Source of the DNA: Tropicimonas_B omnivorans | Lineage (GTDB): Bacteria > Pseudomonadota > Alphaproteobacteria > Rhodobacterales > Rhodobacteraceae | Reading direction: 5' to 3' | Length of the DNA: 64,000 nt | Assembly: GCF_031846565.1 (NCBI RefSeq) | Contig: NZ_JAVRHL010000001.1 | Span: 682,001 to 746,000 of the forward strand | Shown here: one piece after another, positions 18,207 to 26,610 of the stretch | Layout: the number at the start of each line of letters is the position of its first letter | Position numbering within the stretch: the stretch's first letter is position 1 | Program-made: the position numbers and the translations under genes | The notes under the pieces: generated by a model | Database searches by the model: none | What the model saw: the letters and a program-made list of their open reading frames with translations, nothing else | Told to the model about the DNA's origin: nothing

Positions 18207-21182
18207 TCATTTAGTTCCTTCGATGGTCAGCGCCTCGTCGACGAGGGCGGCTTGCTGTGCCTTGTGCTGGCTGGCGAGGCCGGTGGCGGGGGAGGCCGCC
18301 GTGGACCGGCCGACGTAACGCGGGCGCCGGGAATCGGCCTTCACGCGGCCGAGCACCCATTCGAGATTCGGCTCGATGAAGGTCCAGGCGCCCTGGTTCT
18401 TCGGCTCCTCCTGGCACCAGACGATCTCGGCCTGCTTGAAGCGCTCCAGCTCCTTCACGAGGCTGAAGGCCGGGAAGGGATAGAATTGCTCGACGCGCAT
18501 CAGGTAGACGTCCTCGATGCCGCGGGAATCCCGTTCCTCGAGCAGGTCGTAGTACACCTTGCCGGAGCACAGCACGACGCGGCGGATCTTCTCGTCCGGG
18601 GCGAGCTGCGTGTCGGACAGGCCGCGCTTGTTGGTGTCCGCATCGTCCCAGAGGACGCGGTGGAAGGAAGAACCGGTGGTGAAGTGCTCTGCCTTGTTGA
18701 CCGCGAGCTTGTGGCGCAGCAGCGACTTCGGCGTCATCAGCACGAGCGGCTTGCGGTAGGAGCGGTGAAGCTGCCGGCGCATGATGTGGAAGTAGTTCGC
18801 CGGGGTCGAGCAGTTGGCGACGATCCAGTTGTCCTGACCGCACATTTGCAGGAAGCGCTCGAGGCGTGCGGAGGAGTGCTCCGGCCCCTGGCCCTCGTAG
18901 CCGTGCGGCAGGAGCATGACGAGGCCGGACATCCGCAGCCACTTGCTCTCGCCCGAGGAGATGAACTGGTCGAACATGATCTGGGCGCCGTTGGCGAAGT
19001 CCCCGAACTGGGCTTCCCAGAGCACCAGCGCGTTCGGCTCGGCGAGCGAGTAGCCGTATTCGAAGCCGAGCACCGCGTATTCGGACAGCATCGAGTCGAT
19101 CACCTCGAAGCGCTGCTGCCCCTCGCGGATGTTGTTGAGCGGGTAATAGCGCTCCTCGCTCTCCTGATCGACGAGGGCGGAGTGCCGCTGGCTGAACGTG
19201 CCGCGGGTCGAATCCTGTCCCGACAGCCGCACCGGGTAGCCCTCGGTGAGGAGCGAGCCGAACGCGAGCGCCTCGGCCGTGGCCCAGTCGAACCCCTCGC
19301 CCGTCTCGAACATCTGCGACTTCGCGTCGAGCAGGCGCTGCACGGTCCGGTGCATCGTCAGATCCTTCGGCGGCGTGGTCAGGGCCTTGCCGATCGCCTC
19401 CAACGTCTCCGGCTTGATCGCCGTCTTGCCGCGCTGGTACTTCTCGCCCTGCGCGTCGAGGTGGGACCAGCGTCCGTCCAGCCAGTCCGCCTTGTTGGGG
19501 CGGAACTCCCGGCCGGCTTCGAACTCACCGTTCAGGTAGGACTGGAAGGAGGCCTTCATGTCCTCGATCTCGCCCTCAGGAATGAGGCCGTCCTTCACCA
19601 GCCGCTCGGTGTAGAGCGACAGGGTCGTCTTGTGACCCTTGATCGACTTGTACATGAGCGGGTTGGTGAACATGGGCTCGTCGCCCTCGTTGTGCCCGAA
19701 CCGCCGGTAGCAGAAGATGTCGATCACGACGTCCTTATTGAACTTCTGCCGGAACTCCGTCGCGACCTTCGCCGCGTGAACCACGGCCTCGGGGTCGTCT
19801 CCGTTCACGTGGAAGATCGGCGCCTCGACCATCAGCGCGATGTCCGTCGGGTAGGGGGACGAGCGGGAGAAGTGCGGCGCGGTGGTGAAGCCGATCTGGT
19901 TGTTCACCACGACATGGATCGTGCCGCCGGTGCGGTGACCGGTCAGGCCCGAGAGGCCGAAGCACTCCGCCACGACGCCCTGACCGGCAAAGGCCGCATC
20001 GCCGTGCAGCAGGACCGGGATCACCGTGTCGCGGTCGCTGCCGAGCTGGGCCTGCTTGGCCCGCGCCTTGCCGAGGACGACGGGGTTCACCGCTTCCAAG
20101 TGCGAGGGGTTGGCGGTCAGCGAGATATGCACGCTGTTGCCGTTGAACTCCCGGTCCGACGAGGCGCCGAGATGGTACTTCACGTCTCCCGAGCCCTCGA
20201 CGTCATCGGGCTTGAAGCTGCCGCCCTGGAACTCGTTGAAGATCGCACGGTAGGGCTTCTGCATCACCGTGGCGAGTACGCTGAGGCGACCGCGGTGGGG
20301 CATGCCGAAGACGATCTCCTTGGCCCCGAGCGCACCGCCGCGCTTGATGATCTGCTCCAGCGCCGGGATCAGGGCTTCGCCGCCGTCGAGGCCGAAGCGC
20401 TTGGTCCCCATGTACTTGACGTGCAGGAACTTCTCGAAGCCCTCGGCCTCCACCAGCTTGTTGAGGATCGCCCGGCGGCCCTCCCGCGTGAACTTGATTT
20501 CCTTGTCGAAGCCCTCGATCCGCTCCTTGAGCCAGGCGGCTTCCGCGGGGGCGGAGATGTGCATGTACTGAAGCGCGAAGGTGCCGCAATAGGTGCGGCG
20601 GACGATCTCGAGGATCTCGCGCATGGTCGCGACCTCGAGGCCGAGGACCTTGTCGATGAAGATCGGCCGGTCCATGTCCTCGTCGCGGAAACCGTAGGAC
20701 TTGGGATCGAGCTCGGGATGCGGCGTCTGGCTGCGCATGCCGAGCGGATCGAGATCGGCCACGAGGTGACCGCGGATCCGGTAGGCGCGGATGATCATCA
20801 GCGCGCGGATCGAATCGAGGACGGCGCGCTTCACGGCCTCCTCGGTCACGGCGATGTTCTTCTCGGCGGCCTTGTCGCGGATCTTCTGCCCGGCACCGGC
20901 GATCTCGGGGGCGAGCGCCTCGCCCCATTCGCCCGTCAGGGCGGCGGTCAGGTCGTCATTCGGTTGCGGCGGCCAGTCGGCGCGGGCCCAGGAGGGGCCG
21001 TCCGCCTCGGATTTCACGTCTGTGTCCATGTCCCCGAGCGAGCGGAAGAACGTGGCCCAGGCCTCGTCCACCGATGCGGGATCGTCGGCGAAGCGGGCAT
21101 AGAGCTGTTCGAGATATTCCGCGTTCTGCCCCTCCATGAAGGAGGAGGCGTGGAAGACGTCGTTTGAGGTCTGCTCGGTCAT
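18207..21182 (-). CDS. sucA: 2-oxoglutarate dehydrogenase E1
   Basis: A 991-residue thiamin-diphosphate E1 subunit that decarboxylates 2-oxoglutarate and succinylates the E2 lipoyl group. The N-terminal E2-binding helix (F-M-E-G-Q-N-A-E-Y-L-E) is present. So are the cofactor region from G-D-A-A-F-A-G-Q-G to V-V-V-N-N-Q-I-G-F-T-T and the transketolase-like pyrimidine domain. Length is typical. sucB begins 1 base after the stop, so E1 and E2 are coupled. A long, structured gap separates it from sucD upstream. Confidence 0.97.
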   Translation of the reverse strand: MTEQTSNDVFHASSFMEGQNAEYLEQLYARFADDPASVDEAWATFFRSLGDMDTDVKSEADGPSWARADWPPQPNDDLTAALTGEWGEALAPEIAGAGQKIRDKAAEKNIAVTEEAVKRAVLDSIRALMIIRAYRIRGHLVADLDPLGMRSQTPHPELDPKSYGFRDEDMDRPIFIDKVLGLEVATMREILEIVRRTYCGTFALQYMHISAPAEAAWLKERIEGFDKEIKFTREGRRAILNKLVEAEGFEKFLHVKYMGTKRFGLDGGEALIPALEQIIKRGGALGAKEIVFGMPHRGRLSVLATVMQKPYRAIFNEFQGGSFKPDDVEGSGDVKYHLGASSDREFNGNSVHISLTANPSHLEAVNPVVLGKARAKQAQLGSDRDTVIPVLLHGDAAFAGQGVVAECFGLSGLTGHRTGGTIHVVVNNQIGFTTAPHFSRSSPYPTDIALMVEAPIFHVNGDDPEAVVHAAKVATEFRQKFNKDVVIDIFCYRRFGHNEGDEPMFTNPLMYKSIKGHKTTLSLYTERLVKDGLIPEGEIEDMKASFQSYLNGEFEAGREFRPNKADWLDGRWSHLDAQGEKYQRGKTAIKPETLEAIGKALTTPPKDLTMHRTVQRLLDAKSQMFETGEGFDWATAEALAFGSLLTEGYPVRLSGQDSTRGTFSQRHSALVDQESEERYYPLNNIREGQQRFEVIDSMLSEYAVLGFEYGYSLAEPNALVLWEAQFGDFANGAQIMFDQFISSGESKWLRMSGLVMLLPHGYEGQGPEHSSARLERFLQMCGQDNWIVANCSTPANYFHIMRRQLHRSYRKPLVLMTPKSLLRHKLAVNKAEHFTTGSSFHRVLWDDADTNKRGLSDTQLAPDEKIRRVVLCSGKVYYDLLEERDSRGIEDVYLMRVEQFYPFPAFSLVKELERFKQAEIVWCQEEPKNQGAWTFIEPNLEWVLGRVKADSRRPRYVGRSTAASPATGLASQHKAQQAALVDEALTIEGTK

Positions 21183-21284
21183 CTGGGGTCAGCTCCTGGG
21201 GCTGAGAAACGTCTCGCGACGATGGGGTGGCGCGCATGGATCCTGGCGGAGCGAGCGGTCAGGTGTGTCTGGATGAAATATGGG

Positions 21285-21314
21285 GATCCGGGCAGCCTGA
21301 GGCCACCCGGGATC
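21285..21314 (-). promoter_or_regulatory. Intercistronic hairpin 1 in sucD-sucA spacer
   Basis: In the transcript a 13-bp stem (GATCC, one bulged C, GGGTGGCC paired with GGCTGCCC then GGATC) closes a 3-base loop. No T run follows, so it is not an ordinary terminator. It is the sucA-proximal of three hairpins in a 241-base gap. Confidence 0.6.
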
Positions 21315-21345
21315 TGCGTTGGACAAGAGGGACGGCGACAGATCG

Positions 21346-21361
21346 CTGCCGGGACCGGCAG
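21346..21361 (-). promoter_or_regulatory. Intercistronic hairpin 2 in sucD-sucA spacer
   Basis: Short palindrome CTGCCGG-TC-CCGGCAG (minus strand), lying 6 bases from hairpin 3. Two tandem stable stems would block 3'-exonucleases entering the sucCD part of the mRNA. Confidence 0.5.
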
Positions 21362-21367
21362 AGGGCG

Positions 21368-21389
21368 GGGCGTGGCCGAAGCCACGCCC
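21368..21389 (-). promoter_or_regulatory. Intercistronic hairpin 3 with C(UUCG)G tetraloop
   Basis: In the transcript orientation a perfect 9-bp stem GGGCGTGGC / GCCACGCCC closes a TTCG loop, giving the extra-stable C(UUCG)G tetraloop. It lies about 34 bases after the sucD stop. Stems of this kind often protect the upstream mRNA from decay; there is no T tract. Confidence 0.65.
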
Positions 21390-21423
21390 GAGCCTAGGTA
21401 TGCGGGGCCGCCCGTCACCGATC

Positions 21424-22305
21424 TCAGCCGATGGCCTTCAGGACGGCTTCGCCGAGGCCCGCGGGGCTGTCGGCAACGACGATGCCCGCTTTCTGCATGG
21501 CCTCGATCTTGTCCTCGGCGCCGCCCTTGCCGCCGGCGACGATCGCACCGGCATGGCCCATGCGGCGACCCGGAGGCGCCGTGCGGCCGGCGATGAAACC
21601 GGCGGTGGGCTTCCAGCGGCCGTTCTTCTTCTCGTCCGCGAGGAACTGGGCGGCTTCTTCCTCGGCGGAGCCGCCGATCTCGCCGATCATGATGATCGCC
21701 TCGGTCTCCTCATCGGCGAGGAACCACTCGAGCACGTCGATGTGCTCGGTGCCCTTGATGGGGTCGCCGCCGATGCCGACGCAGGTGGACTGGCCGAGGC
21801 CGACATTGGTGGTCTGAAGCACCGCCTCATAGGTCAGCGTGCCGGAGCGGGACACGACGCCGACCTTGCCGCGCTTGTGGATGTGACCGGGCATGATGCC
21901 GATCTTGCAGGCGCCGGGGGTGATGACACCGGGGCAGTTTGGCCCGATCAGCGTGCTGCTGGATCCTTCCAGCGCGCGCTTCACCTTCATCATGTCGAGC
22001 ACCGGGATGCCCTCGGTGATGCAGCAGATGAGCGGGATTTCGGCATCGATCGCCTCGAGGATCGAGTCGGCCGCGAACGGCGGCGGAACGTAGATCACGG
22101 AGGCGTTGGCCCCGGTGCGCTCGACGGCCTCGTGGCAGGAATCGAAGACCGGAAGGTCCAGATGCTCCTGTCCGCCTTTGCCGGGCGTGACGCCGCCGAC
22201 CATCTTGGTGCCGTAGGCGATTGCCTGTTCGGTGTGGAAGGTGCCCTGCGAGCCGGTGAGGCCCTGGCAGATCACCTTGGTGTTTTCGTCAACGAGAATG
22301 GCCAT
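21424..22305 (-). CDS. sucD: Succinyl-CoA synthetase alpha subunit
   Basis: Subunit that carries the phosphohistidine in succinyl-CoA to succinate conversion with substrate-level phosphorylation. The 293-residue sequence has the CoA-binding N-terminal Rossmann part (V-I-C-Q-G-L-T-G-S-Q-G) and the G-H-A-G-A-I phosphohistidine loop near residue 245. The start at 22305 (MAILVDENTK) is set by an AAGGAGG site; the open frame extends to 22377. It follows sucC with a 133-base gap. Confidence 0.97.
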   Translation of the reverse strand: MAILVDENTKVICQGLTGSQGTFHTEQAIAYGTKMVGGVTPGKGGQEHLDLPVFDSCHEAVERTGANASVIYVPPPFAADSILEAIDAEIPLICCITEGIPVLDMMKVKRALEGSSSTLIGPNCPGVITPGACKIGIMPGHIHKRGKVGVVSRSGTLTYEAVLQTTNVGLGQSTCVGIGGDPIKGTEHIDVLEWFLADEETEAIIMIGEIGGSAEEEAAQFLADEKKNGRWKPTAGFIAGRTAPPGRRMGHAGAIVAGGKGGAEDKIEAMQKAGIVVADSPAGLGEAVLKAIG

Positions 22306-22438
22306 CGGGGCCTCCTTCGTGGTGGCGGCGCGAAAGGCCGCCTCTTCGATTACCAGCAGGCCGCGCGCGGCCCGCACAATTCCATGTCGCCGGGGACTGT
22401 CCCGCCATGCCGAAGCCTTCGGGGCTCCGGCCCGGCAA

Positions 22439-23632
22439 TCAGCCCTTCACGGCCTTCACGACCTTCTCGGCAGCGTCCGACAGATCGTTCGCGGCGATGA
22501 CGTCGAGGCCGGAATTGTTGATGATGGCCTCGCCCTTCTCGACGTTCGTGCCTTCGAGGCGGACGACGAGCGGAACCTTGAGACCGACTTCCTGAACCGC
22601 GGCGATCACGCCCTCGGCGATCACGTCGCAGCGCATGATGCCGCCGAAGATGTTCACCAGGATGCCTTTGACGTTCTCGTCGGAGGTGATGATCTTGAAC
22701 GCTTCGGTCACCTTCTCCTTGGTCGCGCCGCCGCCCACGTCGAGGAAGTTGGCGGGTTCCGCACCCTTGAGCTTGATGATGTCCATCGTCGCCATCGCGA
22801 GGCCGGCGCCGTTCACCATGCAGCCGATCTCACCGTCGAGAGCGATATAGTTGAGGTCGTACTTGGAGGCCTGCAGCTCCTTGCTGTCCTCCTCGGTCTC
22901 GTCGCGCAGGGCAGCGATGTCCGCGTGGCGATAGAGCGCGTTGCCGTCGAAGCCCATCTTGGCGTCGAGGCACTTCAGGTCGCCCTTGTCGGTCACGATG
23001 AGCGGGTTGATCTCCAGCATCTCCATGTCCTTGTCCACGAAGAGCTTGTAGAGCGTGCCCATCAGCTTGACGCACTGCTTCGTCTGCTGACCGCTGAGGC
23101 CGAGCGCGAAGGCGATGCGGCGACCGTGATAGGGCTGGTAGCCCGCGGCCGGATCGACGCTGAAGGAGAGGATTTTCTCGGGCGTGTTCGCGGCGACTTC
23201 CTCGATGTCCATGCCGCCCTCGGTGGAGCAGACGAAGGAGATGCGGGAAGTGGCGCGGTCGACCAGGAGCGCGAGGTAGAGCTCGGTCTCGATCTCGGAA
23301 CCGTCCTCGATGTAGATCCGGTTCACCTGCTTGCCGGCGTCACCCGTCTGATGCGTCACCAGCGTGCGGCCCAGCATCTTCTTCGCTTCGTCGGCAGCTT
23401 CCTCGACCGACTTCGCGAGGCGGACGCCGCCCTTCTCGCCAGCATCGGCTTCGTTGAAGTGGCCCTTCCCGCGGCCGCCGGCGTGGATCTGGGCCTTCAC
23501 GACCCAGAGGGGGCCGTCGAGTTCGCCAGCCGCGGTCTTGGCCTCTTCGGCCTTGAGGACGACGCGTCCGTCGCTGACCGGTGCGCCATAGTCGCGAAGC
23601 AGAGCCTTCGCCTGATATTCATGGATATTCAC
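22439..23632 (-). CDS. sucC: Succinyl-CoA synthetase beta subunit, GTG start
   Basis: ATP-grasp nucleotide-binding subunit of succinyl-CoA synthetase. The 397-residue protein begins MNIHEYQAK, the invariant family N-terminus; the start codon is GTG (23630-23632). The ATP-grasp block G-G-R-G-K-G lies near residue 53, and the alpha-contact G-G-I-M-R-C-D-V-I-A motif near 320. It is the first gene of the suc operon and its upstream region contains the paired GTGATCAC element. Confidence 0.97.
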   Translation of the reverse strand: MNIHEYQAKALLRDYGAPVSDGRVVLKAEEAKTAAGELDGPLWVVKAQIHAGGRGKGHFNEADAGEKGGVRLAKSVEEAADEAKKMLGRTLVTHQTGDAGKQVNRIYIEDGSEIETELYLALLVDRATSRISFVCSTEGGMDIEEVAANTPEKILSFSVDPAAGYQPYHGRRIAFALGLSGQQTKQCVKLMGTLYKLFVDKDMEMLEINPLIVTDKGDLKCLDAKMGFDGNALYRHADIAALRDETEEDSKELQASKYDLNYIALDGEIGCMVNGAGLAMATMDIIKLKGAEPANFLDVGGGATKEKVTEAFKIITSDENVKGILVNIFGGIMRCDVIAEGVIAAVQEVGLKVPLVVRLEGTNVEKGEAIINNSGLDVIAANDLSDAAEKVVKAVKG

Positions 23633-23741
23633 GAGACCATCCCGTCTTGCTGCGATTCAGACGTGCATTTGCACGCCGCTTGTCGCAAGTCTAACGCGAA
23701 GAGCGCAGGCGTCAGGTAAAAAGATGAAAAAAGCGACATAC

Positions 23742-23771
23742 GTGATCACACGATTTCAGGGTGTGATCACA
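23742..23771 (-). promoter_or_regulatory. Paired GTGATCAC palindromes upstream of sucC
   Basis: Two perfect GTGATCAC palindromes (23742-23749 and 23763-23770; the second is extended to TGTGATCACA) have centres 21 bp apart, that is two helical turns. They lie about 110-140 bases upstream of the sucC GTG. Read in the sucC direction, the 33-base element matches the one upstream of sdhC at 27 positions, including a shared TTGTGATCAC start and CGTGTGATCAC end. The spacer is 13 bases in both. It is a probable operator for one regulator; which one is not known. Confidence 0.75.
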
Positions 23772-23842
23772 ACGCTTCCAAGTGCCCCCGGATCTTCCGG
23801 CGAGAACCTGCGCGAGCCTGCGACTCACTTGGCGACGGGCAC

Positions 23843-24862
23843 GTGACCGAGCCGCGCTGGGGCGTGGTTGCGACCGTGCGGGAGCCTTCGGCTCTCGTCC
23901 TGGCCTTCGTCGCATGGCACATCTCCCTCGGCGCCGAAGAGGTCAGGATCTTCCTCGACGATCCGGACGACCCCGTCTTCGACGCACTCAGGCGCATCGA
24001 TCGCTGCCACGTCATTCGCTGTGACGCGGAGTATTGGGAAGGGCGGCGGAAGCGGCAACGTCCACCTTTGCAATCCGTCCGGCAACTCGCCAATGCGACG
24101 TGGGCCTACAACCGCACCAAGGTCGACTGGCTTCTGCATATCGATGCCGACGAGTTCCTGTGGCTGGGGCGGCCTTTGTCCGAGGAGCTGGCCGAACTCG
24201 GCCCGGACCACGGCTGGCTCAAGCTGCGGAACTGGGAGCGATGCTGGGGTGAGGCGGACGAGGCCGGTTCGATGTTTTCAGGGCGCTTCCGGAAGCCGTG
24301 CCGGAGCGTTCCGGCAGCCCGGATGCGGGAGATCTACGGTCCGATGCTACCCTACCTCCAGGCCGGGTTCGCAGGCTATCCCGTCGGCAAGGGCTTGTCC
24401 CGAACCGGGCGGGGCTATCGTCTCAACGTCCACTCCCCGAAGGCGCCCGTCGAGGGCGGCCCTTCGATCGTGCCGCCCTTTCGCACGGCAAGCCAGGCCG
24501 CGATTCTTCATTTCGACGGGCTGACTCCGATGCACTGGGCCGCCAAGACCCTGCGCTATGCCGAGGCACCGGACGAAACGATCTCGCTTCTGCTGCACAA
24601 GGAGCGCCAGCGGCAGGTCCGCCGCGTCCGAGACAGTTGCCGGACCCTGGGCGAGGTCCTCGCCTTCCACGCCAGCCTGTTCGAACTGACATCCGAGCAG
24701 GGGAGTGCGCTTGCAGGGGAGGGACGGATCGCTGCACCGCCGATCGACCCAGCCGCCGCGCTCGACCATATCGGGCTGCGGAGCCGCGTCGAGCTATCGG
24801 CGGCCGCGTTCGACGCCGCGCTCGGAGCCGAAAACGAGGAGCGTTTCGCGCGGTTCGGCTAG
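23843..24862 (+). CDS. Glycosyltransferase family 2-like protein
   Basis: A 339-residue probable sugar transferase of the GT2-like (Glyco_tranf_2_4) group. The N-terminal A-T-V-R-E-P...A-W-H-I-S-L-G-A-E-E-V nucleotide-sugar fold leads to the metal-binding D-A-D-E near residue 101 (I-D-A-D-E-F-L-W). No signal or membrane segment. The proposed start is GTG at 23843. It is divergent from sucC and its 3' end overlaps the oppositely transcribed neighbouring glycosyltransferase by 4 bases. Donor and acceptor are unknown; the context suggests surface polysaccharide. Confidence 0.82.
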   Translation: MTEPRWGVVATVREPSALVLAFVAWHISLGAEEVRIFLDDPDDPVFDALRRIDRCHVIRCDAEYWEGRRKRQRPPLQSVRQLANATWAYNRTKVDWLLHIDADEFLWLGRPLSEELAELGPDHGWLKLRNWERCWGEADEAGSMFSGRFRKPCRSVPAARMREIYGPMLPYLQAGFAGYPVGKGLSRTGRGYRLNVHSPKAPVEGGPSIVPPFRTASQAAILHFDGLTPMHWAAKTLRYAEAPDETISLLLHKERQRQVRRVRDSCRTLGEVLAFHASLFELTSEQGSALAGEGRIAAPPIDPAAALDHIGLRSRVELSAAAFDAALGAENEERFARFG

Positions 24863-25725
24863 TCCGAGGAGCCCTTGCGTTTCCACCGCTTCCTGCGGGA
24901 TCGCTCGAGTGAGAAGCGCAGTCCGCCCAGAACGCCGGTATCGGCATAGGGCTTTACCTTGACCACCTTCGACGCGCCGAGGTTGCGGTCATTCGCGACG
25001 AGCCGCTTGATGTGCTCGTAAAGGCCCGGTCCCATGTAGCCCGGTATGTTGTGGATCTGCTGGGTCCCATGGGTGATGTGCCAGCGCAGACGCCAATGGT
25101 GCAGAACACGCGGCGCGGCATGGTTTTCATTCATCGCTTCCGCCATGCGGAACTCGACGAAGTTGTATTCGGGCGGCAGAATCGCCAATCGCAGCTTGGA
25201 CAGGAACAGAAGCTCCCGCAGGACGGGTTGATCCTTGTCGAGCTTCTCGTCCTGCAGCGCGCGCTCGGTTTCTTCGATCAGCGCCAGGGTCCCCGGGCTC
25301 TTGCGCATGCCCATCAGGCCGCCGTTGATCTGCGGGAACGCCGCGGGGATGGGCCGGCGCCAAAGCGTGTTCGACCAGTCCGAATTGCGTCGCTGGTTGT
25401 GGCATGCGGCGAAGTCGAACTCTTCCAGCACCTCGAAGATGTCCGAGATATCGGCGAGGAAATACATGTCCGCGTCGAGGTAGACGACGCGCTCGAACCG
25501 GGCGCGCCGCAACGCTTCGAACTTCGGACGGAACCAGCTCATTTCCAGCTTGTGGACCTGGTCGAAGATCCCGTCCGGCACCTCGGCATCGGTGTAGATG
25601 TCGATATTCGCGTCGGGCGCGACGGCGCGCAAGGTTTGCGCCGCGCGGGCGGCCAGCTGCGCGTATTCAGCGCCCGAAACGCCGAAGACGAAGCCTGTTT
25701 CCGCCGGGGCGATGGCGTCACTCAT
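24859..25725 (-). CDS. GT8-like glycosyltransferase, copy A
   Basis: A 288-residue nucleotide-sugar transferase with a D-x-D site in V-V-Y-L-D-A-D-M-Y near residue 86, a G-G-L-M-G-M-R-K segment, L-P-P-E-Y-N-F, and a late H-x-x-H-G-T-Q-Q region. It is clearly paralogous to the gene at 25738-26604 (same length, same F-V-F-G...Y...L-A-A-x-A-A-x-T start). AAGGAACGG precedes the start. The pair is downstream of mdh in one direction. The product is probably a cell-surface or exopolysaccharide sugar chain. Confidence 0.8.
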   Translation of the reverse strand: MSDAIAPAETGFVFGVSGAEYAQLAARAAQTLRAVAPDANIDIYTDAEVPDGIFDQVHKLEMSWFRPKFEALRRARFERVVYLDADMYFLADISDIFEVLEEFDFAACHNQRRNSDWSNTLWRRPIPAAFPQINGGLMGMRKSPGTLALIEETERALQDEKLDKDQPVLRELLFLSKLRLAILPPEYNFVEFRMAEAMNENHAAPRVLHHWRLRWHITHGTQQIHNIPGYMGPGLYEHIKRLVANDRNLGASKVVKVKPYADTGVLGGLRFSLERSRRKRWKRKGSSD

Positions 25726-25737
25726 GGGGACCGTTCC

Positions 25738-26604
25738 TTACCAAAGTCCGGGCGGCAAGCGCTTCGGAAATTCAATGCCCTGCCGCTTGCGTCGCCTGTT
25801 CGTGAGTTTCTTGAGAAAGGCGAACCCCGGCAGACTTTCGTACATGGGAGGAACCTCCCGCCGGTCGCCGCCGAGGGTTGGATCGCAGGCGATCATGGCC
25901 TCGATATGTGCCATCGCCCTCGGGCCGATCACCTCTTCGAGGGTCGGAACCCGGTGATCCCCGATGCGGCGATGGAAGTAGGAGGAATGAATGATCCGTG
26001 GAGCCAGGCTCTGGCGGTGCATGGAGACCAGAAGGCGCAGGTTCTTCAGATTGTACTGCCACGGCAGGACAGCAAGCCGCAGGTCCCCCTCGTAGAGAGC
26101 CCGCCGAACGATCGGCTGATCCTGCTTCGCCTCGGTCTCGATGAGGGTGCGGACACAAGACTCGAGGAATGCGCGCGTGGCTTCGGATCTGCGAATTCCG
26201 AAGACTCCGGTATTGATCTGCGGATAGGCCGCCGGGATCGGCCGCGTCGTCTGCAGATCATCCTCCGGCATGCGCACCTGGACATGCGCCGCCGCGACGT
26301 CGAACCGTCCGAGCAGGTCGAACACGTCATTCACCGGCGCGACCATCGCGATATCGCTGTCGAGATAAAGCGTTCGCTCGAATCGCGACCGGATCAGGGC
26401 CTCGAATTTCGGCCGGAAGTGAGCGTCCTGAAGAATGTGGACCTTGTCGAAGACGTCCGCCCCGTCGGGGGCGGCGTCCGCAAAAAGATCGATCGGGATG
26501 TCGGGGTGAATCGCGCGTACCGTCCGGGCAGCCTGAGCGGCGAGCAGGCCATAAGGCTCGCCGAATGCACCGAAGACGAAACCGCGATCCACCTCGCTCT
26601 CCAC
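25738..26604 (-). CDS. GT8-like glycosyltransferase, copy B
   Basis: Paralogue of copy A, 288 residues, with a D-S-D metal site in L-Y-L-D-S-D-I-A (near residue 83), an I-N-T-G-V-F-G-I block and L-P-W-Q-Y-N-L. The start is uncertain: GTG at 26604, or GTG at 26592 with a better-spaced GGAG. It begins 6 bases after the mdh stop, so co-transcription with mdh is likely. Tandem duplication and divergence of the pair is the simplest explanation. Confidence 0.8.
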   Translation of the reverse strand: MESEVDRGFVFGAFGEPYGLLAAQAARTVRAIHPDIPIDLFADAAPDGADVFDKVHILQDAHFRPKFEALIRSRFERTLYLDSDIAMVAPVNDVFDLLGRFDVAAAHVQVRMPEDDLQTTRPIPAAYPQINTGVFGIRRSEATRAFLESCVRTLIETEAKQDQPIVRRALYEGDLRLAVLPWQYNLKNLRLLVSMHRQSLAPRIIHSSYFHRRIGDHRVPTLEEVIGPRAMAHIEAMIACDPTLGGDRREVPPMYESLPGFAFLKKLTNRRRKRQGIEFPKRLPPGLW

Positions 26605-26610
26605 CTCCGA

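Noticed and set aside
23742..23771. Interpretation of GTGATCAC as CRP or FNR sites
   Set aside because: CRP sites are TGTGA, six bases, TCACA, and FNR sites are TTGAT, four bases, ATCAA. Here TGTGA and TCACA are joined without a spacer, so neither model fits.
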